Translations under genes and position numbers: made by a program
Part shown: in pieces, positions 48,101 to 60,213 of the stretch
Position numbering within the stretch: the first letter of the stretch is position 1
Layout: every line of letters starts with the position of its first letter
Notes under the pieces: model-generated
Seen by the model: the letters and a program-made list of their open reading frames with translations, nothing else
What the model was told of the DNA's origin: nothing
Databases searched by the model: none
Assembly: GCA_024699855.1 (NCBI GenBank)
Contig: JAMPIQ010000002.1
Span: 8,122,001 to 8,186,000 of the forward strand
Direction: 5' to 3'
DNA from: Aphelenchoides besseyi
Lineage: Eukaryota > Nematoda > Chromadorea > Rhabditida > Aphelenchoididae
Length of the DNA stretch: 64,000 nucleotides

Positions 48101-51100
48101 AACGATTCGATTCCATGATACATAACCTAAAACTCGACAATTCTATCGACATTGGCGGATTAGACTCTTCGCTAGATGAGATTTGCGAGTGCGTTAATTC
48201 GGAAATAAACATAAGAACCGTGATTATGGGATTGTCGTAAAGTGATGTATTTTGATGAGCAAAGTATGATATGAAATACAAAACAGATTATGAAAGTAGA
48301 CCAAACGGTGAAAACGGAAAGTTAAAATTTCCAAAAGTTCTTTTCGATAAAATTTTTTCTGATCGTTTTTTCGCACAAACAAATTCTGTTATTCGACCTG
48401 TTTTCTTAATTAAAGAGAAGATACTAGGAGGCAAAAGACGTTCAGTTTGACCGCAAATCCCGTCTTGCAGTCTTGGGCCGCAAATGTCGATCTAAAAATG
48501 AAAATGCCGTTGAAAACTGACTGTGTTCCAATCTTCACCGGTGAGGATCTAAAGAATCATAAGCATTAAAACAATCTCAATTCAAAAGAATAGTTTAAAT
48601 TTTCTAGACTTTTACGTTTCTTCAGTCTTGACCCAAGTTATATGTCATGAATCTCCTTCGAACGGCTAGTTTTAAATTCTTTCCCAAATCTGCGTCTTTT
48701 ATCGAAAATTCAACAGAATCTAAGCAGCAAACATCATCATTAACTACAGTCCGATTCAATATAGATAACCATTGAGTACGAATTGATTTGAGTGATGCAA
48801 CGACGTTTAGGCCTCAATGTGATGAATAACCAGAGTTTTTAACACATTAATGTAAGCAAAACCAAAAGTAGAGAACTTTACAATAAGCGATTTTTGTGAA
48901 TTGAAGCTTTTGCGTATCATTAAGCTTCTAGGGTTTTTAGAACTCATTGGTTTTCACCGCTTCCTAATCACGCATTTCAGTTTTGCATCTAAACTGCAAT
49001 CTCAGTCTTCGGTTACTATTTCATGTTATTGGCTAATAAAATTGGCATTTGATGCCCCGTTTGTGTGTAAAATTTTTCAAAATATTTGATTAAAGACCAC
49101 TACCCCAAGACCTACTTGAAAGACAGTGAGCAATGCTTGAATGAAGGTGTCGAAGTTGGCACGTGGTTTCGGCTGCATCGGATTGAAATTGAACTTTCCA
49201 CCGAACACTTGCATTCCCAGTAATGCAAAGATGACAATGAAAAGGAAAAGCAGTAACAGAAGCGACATAATGGATCGTAGAGAATTCAACAGCGATGAAA
49301 CCAAATTTCTGAGTGATGTCCAATACTTAGTGACCTTGAATATTCGAAGCAAACGCGCTGAACGTAACACAGAAACGCCTAACGGTTTCATTAACTTGAA
49401 GTACACAAGAATAAACTCGAGAATCGAACTGATAACAACAAAACAGTCAAATCGATTGAACTGCGAAGTCGTGTACGTATTAAAACCCAACGAGTACATC
49501 TAAACCATTTTTGATATTATGGTTGTTGACTATCCTTACCTTAAGAAACATTTCCATCGAAAACAAAATGACGAAGAAAAGATTTGCAGCAGCTAAAACA
49601 AATGAATGAAATCATGTTCTTCAAGTCGCACGAACTTTGGAAATCGTCCAGCCACGGTTCTTGACCATAATGTTCGGATGTTAAAACCAACGTGTTCAAC
49701 AAAACCAAAACAATGACCAACCAATAAAACCCCTGGCTTTTGACCAATCGTCGGCAACCGCGTCTGCATCTTCGATTCCACTTTTGGAATTGTCGTATCT
49801 GCGGACCACAGAATTGCGGTCGTTTTTCGTCAGCTCGTTCTTCTCCCTCATCTTCCATCTCTTCGCCTGTCATCTCTAAAAGAAATGAATGCAGATCAGT
49901 TAATTCATTGTAATTGATTACGTAGTTGTTGTTCATCTTCAACTTGGTCGTCATCGTTCACTGGCTCGATATCTTCGGCTTGAGTTATCCAGTCCAAATA
50001 ACCTTTCAGATCTTCTTCTAGTTGCTGTTTTTCACGAAACTTTTGGAACAAACCACGAGCTCTGGCTTTCTCTCTTTCTTTGGAAAATTCACCAGACAGA
50101 ACACCCAATACGAGATTGAGAACGAAAAACGAGCCGAGGATGACCAATGTAACAAAATAAAACCACGGCCATTCACGACCAACTGCGTCATTGACCTTTA
50201 AAATGCAGTTGTTATACACGTCCTTTCCAATCAACTATACCCAATACATAACGTCTGTCCAACCTTCCAAAGAAACGCATTGAAAGACGGTGAGCATTGC
50301 AAGACCAAAGTTGTCGAAATTACTAATCCCGTTATTTGGTCCCAGCCATGTTGTATTTGCTGAAAAAGAAAAGTCGAGTTAATCGAAAACACCAACATAA
50401 TGATCACCTGAACAAACCCACGGTGTGGTTGATCGACGAACAGAACTAAGCGATTGCTCGCAATGATAAGCACTTGATGCAAATCCACAAGGTGATGGAT
50501 CTTTTTGTGCCAATTCACCAGTCAATGAATCAACGCTAAATTGACGACAACAATTGGATTTCAAATAAAAAACATACCAAGTGGAATGTAATTTGCCACA
50601 AAACAGTTCGAGGCCAATGATCGCGTAAATGATAATAACGAACATGACCAGAAGAGAAATATGTAAAAGTGGCAACATTGCTCTTAAAATCGCATTCAAC
50701 ACAACTTGCAAACTCGGAACACCCGAAACGAGTCGAAGTGGTCGAAGCACACGGAATGCACGTAACGCTTTGACATCAAAGCCCTGAATGTGCATCCGCG
50801 AGAGAATCGTACTGATTAGACTGAAAAGTGAAATTGACTTTGACTTCAACCGCAAATAAACATACCCAATAACTACAATGATAAAATCGAGTATATTCCA
50901 CGCATTTCGAAGATATGCACCCGAATGAAAAAGAAACCCCATGGCGATGATCTTCAGCACACATTCGATCGTAAACACAACGATGAAAACATATTCGATT
51001 TGTTCTAGAATCGTATTTTTCTGATCTGAATCTTGTGCTGGATAGGGCTGATAAATAGCCAAGGCGATGCAGTTGGCGCATATCATAAATAAGATTATCC

Positions 51101-51365
51101 ATTCGAACGGTCGTCTTTCGGTGACGTTGATTGCAAACTTGCGTAGTGGATTTGTTTGATGAAGACAGAGTAGTGAACGTTCCGTTCTCTCCACTGCGTT
51201 GTTCACCGGATTGCGTGGTTTGCGTTGTTGAGCTCGTTTCCGCGCGCTGTCCTGTTGATTGCTCGCTGCAACGGCTGCCTGCAGCGTTTGTTGCCACAGA
51301 TCGGAACGTGGATTGTCCTGCGATGAATTTGCGTTGTCGTCATCGTCCATCGAACTCTGCATCAT
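42108..51365 (-). CDS. egl-19: L-type voltage-gated calcium channel alpha1 subunit (CaV1, EGL-19)
   Basis: Pore-forming subunit driving calcium entry in muscle and neurons. All four domains are present with S4 segments ([57 protein letters not shown]). The filter glutamates are at CVSLEGW (50265-50267), LTGEDW (48534-48536), STF(E)GWP (codon split at 46893/46671) and ATGEAW (45415-45417). The I-II linker has the beta-subunit site [18 protein letters not shown] (49974-50027). The C-terminus has the EF-hand-like region ([15 protein letters not shown]), the IQ motif ([15 protein letters not shown], 44610-44666), a conserved distal block ([18 protein letters not shown]) and a PDZ ligand VTTL. The tail and IQ region identify CaV1 rather than CaV2/CaV3. 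The start [10 protein letters not shown] follows an acceptor at about 51380, so an upstream 5' exon exists and alternative N-termini are possible. Confidence 0.97.
48522..48548 (-). other. egl-19: 27-nt microexon coding the domain II selectivity filter
   Basis: Exactly nine codons, ILTGEDWNT, flanked by TTCTTTAG and GTCAGT. It bridges the exon ending LTVFQ (donor GTAGGT near 49102) and the exon starting VMYHGIE (48123), phase 0 on both sides. Flanking introns are about 550 and 400 nt. Confidence 0.9.
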
Positions 51366-54300
51366 ACTTTGGAACACTAAACACCATGAATAGATTCGTA
51401 ATCAATAGCCTCCATTCTAATTTTCTAATTGCATAACAAGTTTAAGTTGAGCAAACAAACGAAATTGCGCTACTGCAAAGACACGAGGAGTCGAAGTGGT
51501 CGCCAATTCATTGGACCACGTAATTTTGCAGTTAAACAAGTGGGTTTAGAAGCACAAATCGAAATCTGCTTGACAAAGTAAACTGAGCAGTTTTCACAGG
51601 TGTAGCCAAAACAGTTGGATTTTGAGTGGTAAAATCAAAGGTTAACTGTAACCTACGGTCAATTTGAACATCAATTCGAAAACAAACAACGGAATAAGGT
51701 GATCTTGCGTATTAATCACAGTCCTTCTGTCTCACGAGATGTCTCGGTCGAACCTTTTAGTTTTGAGTTTGTCATTGCGATCTCTGCGGACGACGTTAAA
51801 ACAATGCCAACCGATCGGAAGGTGTCTGATTACTTCGTGTTTCTTTTCCCGTTGATCCCAATCGGCTATTTCTCAACATTTTTGCTATGGATTTGGATTA
51901 CAAATTTTGTGAACTCAAAATCTCTTTCCGTTAACAAACTTTTGATCGCAGTTAACGGCAATCATGTGCGTGACTCTTTCAGCAAATTTCTTGGAAACTT
52001 AAATGTTTGTCAAGCACTCATAAGTTCAATGAGTCTAAGCGCCAAAAGTCCAACAGATACGTTCATTTCCAATCGAAACGACGAATTGCAGCGAAAAGTT
52101 TAAGGGAATTGTGACGTAATTAAAAGACAAGAGGATCGATCGCAGCAAATTTAACTGTTCGAAATATTCTCAGCGATCACTTACCCGACATTTTGCTGTT
52201 CACAACGTTGGATCAACGATCAAAAACCAAGAAGTTAGATCGTTGATTTGTTTGTTAGCAACCTTAACCGATGAACAAGCCAACGACCGAACATACCGCG
52301 TAATCGCTCTACGGTGGTGCGGTTTCAGCAATCAACATGAATCGTAGTTTTGTTGACCGGTCTGTTGATAAAATTGAAAGGTTGTTGATACGAAAAGAAC
52401 ACCCGATTTGTAGAGAAGACCGTTGACTGTGTCGTTGTAACGTCTAGAAATGAAATTACAAGACTGAACTGTAAGTCACGACCGCAAAGTAAGTAAATGC
52501 TTTGAACACAACAAACGACTTCAAATGAATTGAAACATAATGAGCTGAAAAAGGAAGATGTTTTTTGTTGAACAAAAAGGGTTCTAACTAATCGCAGTAA
52601 TCGACTCAAACAAATCTACGAATACGACTATCGGAATTTGATTTTCAAAATCGAACGGCTGTGAGGGTGGAAGGCAAACGACGAGACGGCACTCTCATTT
52701 CTCCTATCAACTCGACGACGTCGTTTCTTCCGTTTTTGGCCATTTCGTTCGCTTGTTTAGCTTTTCGGGTTGATTTTCGACCCAAAATTGCGGAGCCGAC
52801 GGCAAAATGTCTTCGAGGGTTTTTCACGAGTTGGCCGGAAAAAAGTTTTTTCGGCGAAACGACTTTGCCGCTTTCTGATACTCGGCGACCGATTTCATTT
52901 CGATGATGGTAATAGGAGGCCCAAGAAGAGAATACACACGGACGGACACAAAGTTGCCAAATGTCTCCGTTCGACTTCGCTCTCTCGCCCAATCACCACT
53001 CCAAATTGACACCCGTCCGAGCAGCTGAAGATTTCCAGTGTTTCTCAACCTCAAACGAAAACCCAAACCCCCGCAATCAATCTTCTGATCTCAAAAGGTG
53101 AATTCCAGATTTGATAGGAAGTCGTTTGACTGATAAGGCTAATGATTGAGCTTACAGAGAGTTACGGAAGATGCGTTTTGTTCAACAACACGCGATAGAC
53201 TTGAATATCCAAACGTATCCAACCCATTGCATGCCAATCTTAATACGAAAACAACCATATGCTTATTTGTTACGCAATGAAAAGCCGACTCTAAACTTTT
53301 TTCTCATGAACAAAAAATACCCGACGGTTGTCAATTGGATTTCAACGGCCGGTCGATTCGCGTCATTCGAGAAAAATGAATGGATATTAAAGTCGACACT
53401 TTCTCCGGCAACATAATAGCGAGTTCACTATCCGATGGCAAGAACATGCTACTCAGCATTGGAATGTAATTTGCTTATTAAGATCGATTAGAACTCGAGC
53501 GCTAATCTCTGACTGCGAAATCGGTGCCAATCATTTAATCTAATTGAGCAACAATATTTTGTCGGTATTCTGATTCTTTTCAGTGCATTCGCCGCCTCCG
53601 ACCACCCGCACAATTGACTTCAACGTCTTTTGTTCTTCTAGCAAACCGCATAGTTCAACTCCCAACTTCCCGTCAACGGAACAACAAAAACAGTGGAATT
53701 CATAATCGAACAGCACTTGAAGTCCACTTCTAATTCGCTCAAAAGATCTTCCGACCAAAACTTTGACTGCTAAGAACGGAGATTAAAGCGACTGGCGGGT
53801 TTGCTGGGACCGAACGTGCCATTTAACAGTCGGGAGTTACGCAACAGTTTCGTTGCGAGTTTCTTAACAATGAGAACGGAAACTCGGTGTAGATTGGTGA
53901 CTCAGATTCACAGTGAACAAGAAAAAAGAATCAAAAGAAGAAATTGATCGATTTGGCCAAATTCGCGCATTTACGATTCGCATCGTTCTCATCACCGAAA
54001 ACGCCGAACCTAAAGAACTCGAAACGCAAAACCGAAAAGCATTTAACGTGTCCGTTTTACTCGTCTCTTTTGTCCCAAAAATGCCTACGGGCGGCTCTTT
54101 GCGAAAACGTGCCGCTCTCTTCCCGGTCTCGAGTCGTCAGTCCTCCTTCTTCCTCCCGTCTTTCGACCGAAAGCTTTCGCTGATGGCCGCGGGACTAAAG
54201 AGAAAATGCGGCGGATTGTGGAAAAGAGAGGAAAAGCTTCGGTCTCGCGCTTTTTGCGTGTTGGCCAAAAAGTCCAACTGTTGTGTTTTCGCTGCGCACT

Positions 54301-55664
54301 TCAGAAATCTGCGTGATGGTGCAATTGAGAAAATTCCGTGAGTTGGTTTCTCCTCTCACGTTCAAGCGCGAGAATCTCGACCTGTCGATCATTTCCCGTG
54401 GGTTTTGATCCAAAGGTGAAGACAACGAGACACCAATTTCCGGACCCTTCAGATCGGTCGTTGCAAAACCGAATTTTGAGTGCAAATGAAAGAAAACAAA
54501 ATTTTTAACACCCGTGATTTTAGCTCAGGTCTCATTCGTCAAAGTCGAGAGCATCCAATGAACTTAACAGCAAACTCAAAAACAACAGTAAACTCACGAA
54601 TTCGAATTTGTGAATCAACTTCCTTTTGAGTATATCAATTAAGATTGAAGTCGGTTATCAAATTTCAACGGAGATTGTCATATGGTTTTTTTGAGTTGGT
54701 GGCTGTCAATCTTCGCAACCGATGTTTTTTAATCAACTACAACCCAACGAACTTCCACCAATCTCCAGAGACGATTCCAACCCATTGCTTGTCAAACTTC
54801 GGTTCATTTTCATGTGAGGGTCAAACAAACCGAAAAACAGAACGAACTTTTTGATTTGATAACCAACGGGTTTTGATTTTCACGCGAGTTGGAATCGACC
54901 ACTTGACGCTCTTTCAGTCGAAATCAATTTGCGATTCACGATACCGCGGTTTTCGTAATTGAAACGCGTTAATTTATTGCCCATTTCATTGGAACGCGCA
55001 ATCTCGTCGCTCTGCTGGAAACCCACAATTTTAAACCGATAGAACCACAAGGATTGAAGGAAACGTTTCTGTAGCATGTTGCTTGTTTCGTATTTGTTGT
55101 TGTGATTGTCATTGCCGGTCAATTGCGCATCGAAAAGTTTGAGCGGCTTGAAGTCCAAAAGCGGCATTCTGTTTTGAAGATTCGAATTGAACGGTTCGCA
55201 TGTTTTCGAACTTCACAAAAGCGGCATCGTATTTGATCTTAAAGTGGACAATTGACGGAAGTTGGTTTGCATCCATTGGTTAGTTCCAGAAGATTTGCCA
55301 ACGATCTTTCTTTTGGCTATGCATTCGAAGACCATCTACGTGCTTACACCTACGCGCGTATCCTCCCGAACATGCGCATTAATTTGCATCTTCAGTCTTC
55401 TCTTTCAGTATTTTGGCCCAATTTGTCTCGCTAGTCCATAATTTTATGCAGAAGGTGTGTCTTCTACTCCGTCCGCTGTGGCGAATGAAAATTGGCGGTT
55501 GAATATGCTGATTGAGGACAACCGCTAAGTCACGTATGACTTCCAACGTCGTTTCGTATTTAGCTTTTAAGTCTCGATTCTGCTTTCATACGGTAGTAAA
55601 TCTTTCCAACTACCGCGTTGTGATCGTGTTTTGAGGCAACAAGTGTTCATTGATCGTTTTCTAG
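51366..55664. other. Intergenic, no gene recognised
   Basis: 4.3 kb upstream of the calcium channel start. It probably holds its promoter, 5' UTR exons and perhaps alternative first exons. Open frames of up to 142 codons occur on both strands (51699-52103 +, with a hydrophobic stretch; 53913-54341 +; 52645-52992 -), but none shows a recognisable domain, start context or splice partner. Confidence 0.5.
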
Positions 55665-56395
55665 GACATCGAACGCAAACAAGCCGAACGTCTGGAAATG
55701 ACTGAAAAGTCACAACTCAAGAAACGACCACTCTGGAATCCAGGATTAGACGAGCCATCAGTAAAACGATCGAAAACGCAAAAATCCGAATCTCCACCGC
55801 AATCGAACAACACACTTTCGGTTTGAGTTAACATCTTATGCCTTTGAATTCGCTTATTTTTAGAGTTGTCTTCAAATGCTTTCGGCAGTCCATCAATCAA
55901 ATCAAATTCCCAAGTTTCCAGCATTTCCGTTTTTCCACTTGTTAAATGCACAGCGAATGCCGTTTGGTAAGCAATACATCTTTGAATAAATCGCCGTTCT
56001 TCTCAGGTCTACCACCAAACAAACCTTCAAACTTCCCGCTATTGCCACCGTTGTTTCCATCAGTTTTTCCACCGTCAAGTCAGTTCATGCAATTTGCAGC
56101 AGCAGCCCAACAACAAGCATCAACTCGAACAAACAGAAACACAACTCGAAAATCGAAAAGAAACGAAAGTGATTGTCAATTGAACTCTCAAGCCGCATCG
56201 GCAAATCCGATAGTCGATTCAATTTTGGGAGTTTCAAATCGACCAGTTAACTACAATTGCTGTGCAGTCTGTGGCTCATCGTTTCGTTTAACGGCCGATC
56301 TCGTCCAACATGTGCGCAATCAGCACCGACGTGGGTCCCGTTACAACAGGAAACTACCGAGTAGCCCAAGTGTAAATGACGACGAAGAACAATAG
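55665..56395 (+). CDS. C2H2 zinc-finger protein (5' end uncertain)
   Basis: Exons 55665-55820, 55864-55966 and 56007-56395 join in frame. The first ATG is at 55698 (MTEKSQLKKRPLWNPGLDEP), but the eleven residues before it (DIERKQAERLE) also read as protein and follow a TTTTCTAG acceptor, so an upstream coding exon is likely. A Pro/Phe-rich hydrophobic stretch (FPLLPPLFPSVFPP) precedes a Gln/Ala run and a basic patch (RKSKRN). Near the end is one C2H2 finger: CAVCGSSFRLTADLVQHVRNQH. A single finger with a repressor-like Pro-rich region suggests a nuclear transcriptional regulator; I do not recognise the orthologue. AATAAA follows at 56544. Confidence 0.7.
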
Positions 56396-56964
56396 AAAAA
56401 ACTAATCATCGACTCCCGCTGTGTCTTCGCAGCTGTTGATCTTAATTCCAAATCTATTTCTGTAGTTACTCTGCTTTTCGGTTCTCATTCCCGTGTCAAT
56501 GAATACCAATCGTATTGTTCTAATGAGCTTAAGACTTTGCGACAATAAAATTTGACAACTCAAATGCCATCAATATGACCACCAACGTCACGCATCATTG
56601 ACGTTCGATTACTCAACAACATCAATTCCAAAAAACTCGCCGGTCCAAAGGGCCGCCACGAAAACTGCGCTTCGTATTCCCGTTGGTGCCTTAGCGTCCG
56701 TCGTTTTCTGTTCGAGATGCAACAGTCAAAATGGACGCTTCGTATCGCCGGAAAACATTTTTCTGGATATTTTGCCACTAATCCACGCTCAATTTCGTTA
56801 ATTTATTCATCGGAATATCGCGGGTAATTCGGTGCTCCAAAGCGTTTGGTTTTTCCGCAGCTAACGCGCCAACTGGACGCCCAGAAATTTCAATCGATTC
56901 GCCGTTCAATTTTTATCTTTCACTCCGTAGTTGCTAGAATCTGATAACCTTGTCCTGAACAAAC
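56396..56964. other. Intergenic between zinc-finger gene and ADA3
   Basis: 569 nt with the polyadenylation signal of the upstream gene at 56544-56549 and the promoter of ADA3. Open frames at 56560-56801 on both strands look random. Confidence 0.5.
56544..56549 (+). terminator. Polyadenylation signal of the zinc-finger gene
   Basis: AATAAA 149 nt after the stop codon. Confidence 0.55.
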
Positions 56965-59143
56965 ATGCGACTTCGCATTCGTGCTGACGAGCCGTCCACC
57001 TCGAAAACCACGAGCAGCATCGACAGTCCAACTGCACCCACGAGTCCAAAACGGTCGCCCAGCTCACCAATCTTCCGGATTGCAAAACGAAACGCCCAGC
57101 TATTGAATGGATTGAATACTCGTGTGGCTGCCTATTCCGAGCAGTTGGGCACGATGCCCGAATTCTCGATCCGTTCCATTCACGAACTCTGTCCCGCTCT
57201 AACACCGGCGATCGGAAACCAATTGGAAGGCAGCGGAGGCTCCATCGACAATTTGCTTTTGGTGAGTTCTTTTGCAATCTTCTCATCGTTGTTTCTTGTC
57301 GTCTTTCAGAGTGATTTGCAATTTCAACTCGAAAGTCTTCTCGCCGAAAATCTGAATTGGCAACGGAATATTCACGGAGAACGAACTTTCCTGGAGACTG
57401 GCGACTATCCGACCGACGATTTGAAATTGAGGCCGATGCCCACGTACGAAGTTCGAAGCGGCGGTGGGAGACAAACGAAAAAAAGAAGCGAACCCGATCA
57501 GGAGCAACCATCGTGCAGTTATTCGGATAGCAAGTTGGATGAGGAAGATGCGTAAGTTTATTTCGGTTATAGAATACTTATTGTTGTCTTCAGAGCATCA
57601 GATGTCGTTTCTTCAATGGACGAGCGTGATTATAAAGAGCAACCGTATTGTGTTCTCGATATTCCCCATCGATTTTGGACTTGGGCTCGTGAATACGTGG
57701 GTCATATTGATGAAAAGTTTTTGCGAGATGTGAGTCGATTTCCTTTTCATTACCTTGTTCTTCTTCTTTAGTTCAGTCAAAAGTTTTATCAACACTATCG
57801 ACCAGAAAACATGACCGAATTCTTTATCAATGGTTTGTTTTTCTGAAAATGCACAAAATTACGTTTCTCTTCAGAGCCTTTCAAATACAAGACTGCAAAT
57901 GCCGTTGTCAACTCGAAGATACAAAACAAACAACAGTTGAATGGATTAGTCAAGGAAGAACATTCGTCTCGGCGTTCAAATCGCCATTCAAACACCAACG
58001 GAACGTCCCAACTCAACGGTGTTCATCCGCCATCTCCGGCTCAGGAAGAATCGCCAAAACGTGGAAAACATAACTCATCGACACAACGCAAAGTTCAACT
58101 TCAAGACTCCACGGACTCGATAACTCAAACGCCAGAACACACTGCCGAATTGATGAAGAAATTGGTTGCCGCTTATGTTCAAGAAAAGTCAACTGTTGAT
58201 GAAAGACTACCGCCTAAGCGTAAAAGTGAGTTGTCACAAACAAGATGATTTAATTAGCTTTAGAAATGCAAACTTCGGCCAAGAAATCGAATACAAGACG
58301 TCTGAGCAAATCGGGACGTTTGCGAATTCCGACAGCTAAAATGAAGAGCGCAATGAATGATGGCTTGAAGAAACTTAATGGAAACACTGATATCATTGGC
58401 GACATCCTAACAGATGATGAAGACGATGGGCAACTTCCACAATTGAACAATCAGCTGCTTGAAGTGCTGGGCACAGCTCTAGCAGAATGTGTCCTACCAG
58501 TTTCTTGCAACGAAATTGAAGCAAACAAACCCGTGGATACCGAGTCGGAAATGTCCGTCGATCACATTGAACACGAAGAAACACATGTCGACGAGAGCGC
58601 ATTGTCGCACAACATGGAAAACTACGAGCTGATCAATTTAAATTTGGGAACCAAAAGTGGAATGGACTTAAACGACTTGGTTTGCTCATTCTCTTGAATA
58701 ATGATAACATGAGATTTAGGATGAAGTGTCTTTGGAGTTACTCAAAGCCCAACAACGATTGGAAACGTTGGTTAAGAAAACGACTCCAGCATTAGAAAAA
58801 TGTAAACGCGAACTGGAAGCCGAACATGCTCATTGGATGACCACTCGATCGTTGAACATGATCGATGATGAGGTAAAGAATAAATAAGCAGAAGTTGATT
58901 CAATCATCTTTTTAGTTATTTCGTTTGAGCGCTAAACTTCCAGCTAACGGTCAACCATCGCCCGAGCTTTACAAGAAGTGCCTTAAACTTTGGGAAGCAC
59001 GAAAGCGACGGCTACTTGAACATCACTTCCGGGATCACGTTAAATTAGCCAAACTCACCGAGAATCTTCGTTTTCCCACCGATCAAGAAATCAAACAAAC
59101 ACCGAAAGCCGCAAATCGAACTTCCGCAAATCGCCGTCAGTAA
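56965..59143 (+). CDS. TADA3: ADA3 / TADA3-like subunit of histone acetyltransferase complexes
   Basis: Adaptor linking GCN5-type acetyltransferase and ADA2 in SAGA/ADA complexes. Exons include 56965-57261, 57310-57551 and 57594-57729, followed by four or five more. Recognised by the order of conserved blocks: an early helix (SDLQFQLESLLAENLNWQ) aligned with human LELETLLSSASRRL, the RFW motif (IPHRFWTWAREYVGHID), a SQ..QHY block (FSQKFYQHYRP), PEHTAELMKKLVAAYVQE matching the ALTQRLLQALVEE region, and the C-terminal coiled region (ELLKAQQRLETLVKKTTPAL; KLWEARKRRLLEHH). An acidic Asp/Glu stretch sits in the middle. Ser/Pro-rich N-terminal 50 residues look disordered. Overall length, about 550, is longer than human TADA3. 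A polyadenylation signal overlaps the gene end at 59161. Confidence 0.85.
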
Positions 59144-59606
59144 TCGACTTTAAATTATTCAATAAAAAACTAACTTATTGCATTCTTCTTTATCACCAGT
59201 GTGTTTGTAAATAAACGAGATCTGTGCTCTTTGTTCCCGATAAATTTCGATTGCCACACGTTTCTTCCACTATAACTCACGAAGAAAATACTGGAAATGC
59301 ACTGGTAAGCAGTTGGTTTTGCTTAAGTTATCTATTCTAGGGTGAAGTTCGAAGTCACAGAAACGCAATAGCTGTTGTATTTGTTTTTAGAATTGATATA
59401 AATTTGTTAATTCGCTTCTTGATTGACCACTGTAAAGTGCGGGTTCTAAGTAGATGATTGAAGTGTTCAACACATTTGATCGACAAGGATAACTTGTGAT
59501 GAGCAAACAAATTGATTATTGACTACACAGTTTATTCGCATTCTCTATCAAACAACCTTAACGCAACGAGAGTTGTGCAGTGAACCTAAACGGCAAATGG
59601 AACCGA
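59144..59606. other. Convergent 3' region
   Basis: 463 nt between the ADA3 stop (+) and the mitochondrial gene stop (-). It holds the ADA3 polyadenylation signal AATAAA (59161-59166); nothing else seen. Confidence 0.5.
59161..59166 (+). terminator. Polyadenylation signal of ADA3
   Basis: AATAAA only 18 nt past the stop codon, implying a very short 3' UTR. Confidence 0.6.
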
Positions 59607-59956
59607 TTACTTTTGTTGAGCCAAACGACGAGCACGATGTTCCTCCAATGCCGCTTGAGTTTCGGGCGAGAGCTCATTCAACGATCGTGGACGGATGTTG
59701 TCCAAATTGTAAAGAACATAAGTCGGATACGACAAGAAAGCGAACGCAATGAACAAGTACATACCAATACGCTCCTAAATACGTTAACTGGATTCGTTTC
59801 AACTGCTAAGCCTCTTACCGGAACACTAATCCAACGCATCGGTGGTGCCGATTCAACTCCCTTGTGTACTTGACGAATAGCGACCAGTGGTTGAGCACCG
59901 GATTTCAACGCGTTTGGAGCACAACGCGAAGCCAAAATCAACGCACGAGCGATCAT
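59607..59956 (-). CDS. Small mitochondrial inner-membrane protein, possibly cytochrome c oxidase subunit 7C-like
   Basis: Two exons (59819-59956 and 59607-59774) encode 101 residues. The N-terminus (MIARALILASRCAPNALKSG) is rich in Arg, Ala and Ser with no acids, a mitochondrial presequence, followed by RQVHKGVESAPP, a plausible cleavage region. One hydrophobic helix (IGMYLFIAFAFLSYPTYVLY) is followed by NLDNIRP and a charged helix ending RRLAQQK. Size and layout fit a single-span respiratory-chain subunit; the segment before the helix and the proline within it recall COX7C. The assignment is from memory of layout and not secure. It is transcribed divergently from CSTF1, 257 nt apart. Confidence 0.6.
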
Positions 59957-60213
59957 CTCGATTCGTAGAAGTAAACTGAAAATAAGAAAATTACACGAGT
60001 AAAACGATGAGAAAAACAGCGATTGTTCGGATTATTCACTCACGAGAATCCCAATCAAAATAACCAATTTGCAGCTTTTGGTTGTCCGGAAAGCTAGAAA
60101 CTTAAAGTGACAGCATTGCAAAGAAGTCAGAAATCGATTGTCCAAAGATTTAGTCAACATTGTTAGTCAACGGACAAGCCATTTACAGTTGTTTCCATTG
60201 AGTTGTAGTCAAA
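59957..60213. promoter_or_regulatory. Shared divergent promoter region
   Basis: 257 nt separate the start codons of the mitochondrial gene (-) and CSTF1 (+), so both promoters must lie here. No TATA box stands out. Confidence 0.5.

Noticed and set aside
42108..51365. CaV2 (UNC-2) or CaV3 identity for the calcium channel
   Set aside because: EEEE filter excludes CaV3; the IQ region, YMDP block and VTTL end match CaV1/EGL-19.
51699..52103. 134-codon + frame with a hydrophobic stretch (YFVFLFPLIPIGYFSTF)
   Set aside because: Could be a one-helix protein, but there is no signal peptide, family match or splice partner; not enough to call a gene.
52645..54341. Overlapping frames on both strands (52645-52992, 52661-52906, 53913-54341)
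   Set aside because: Both strands read equally well and are rich in Arg/Ser, as expected from the local base composition; likely 5' UTR or promoter of the calcium channel.
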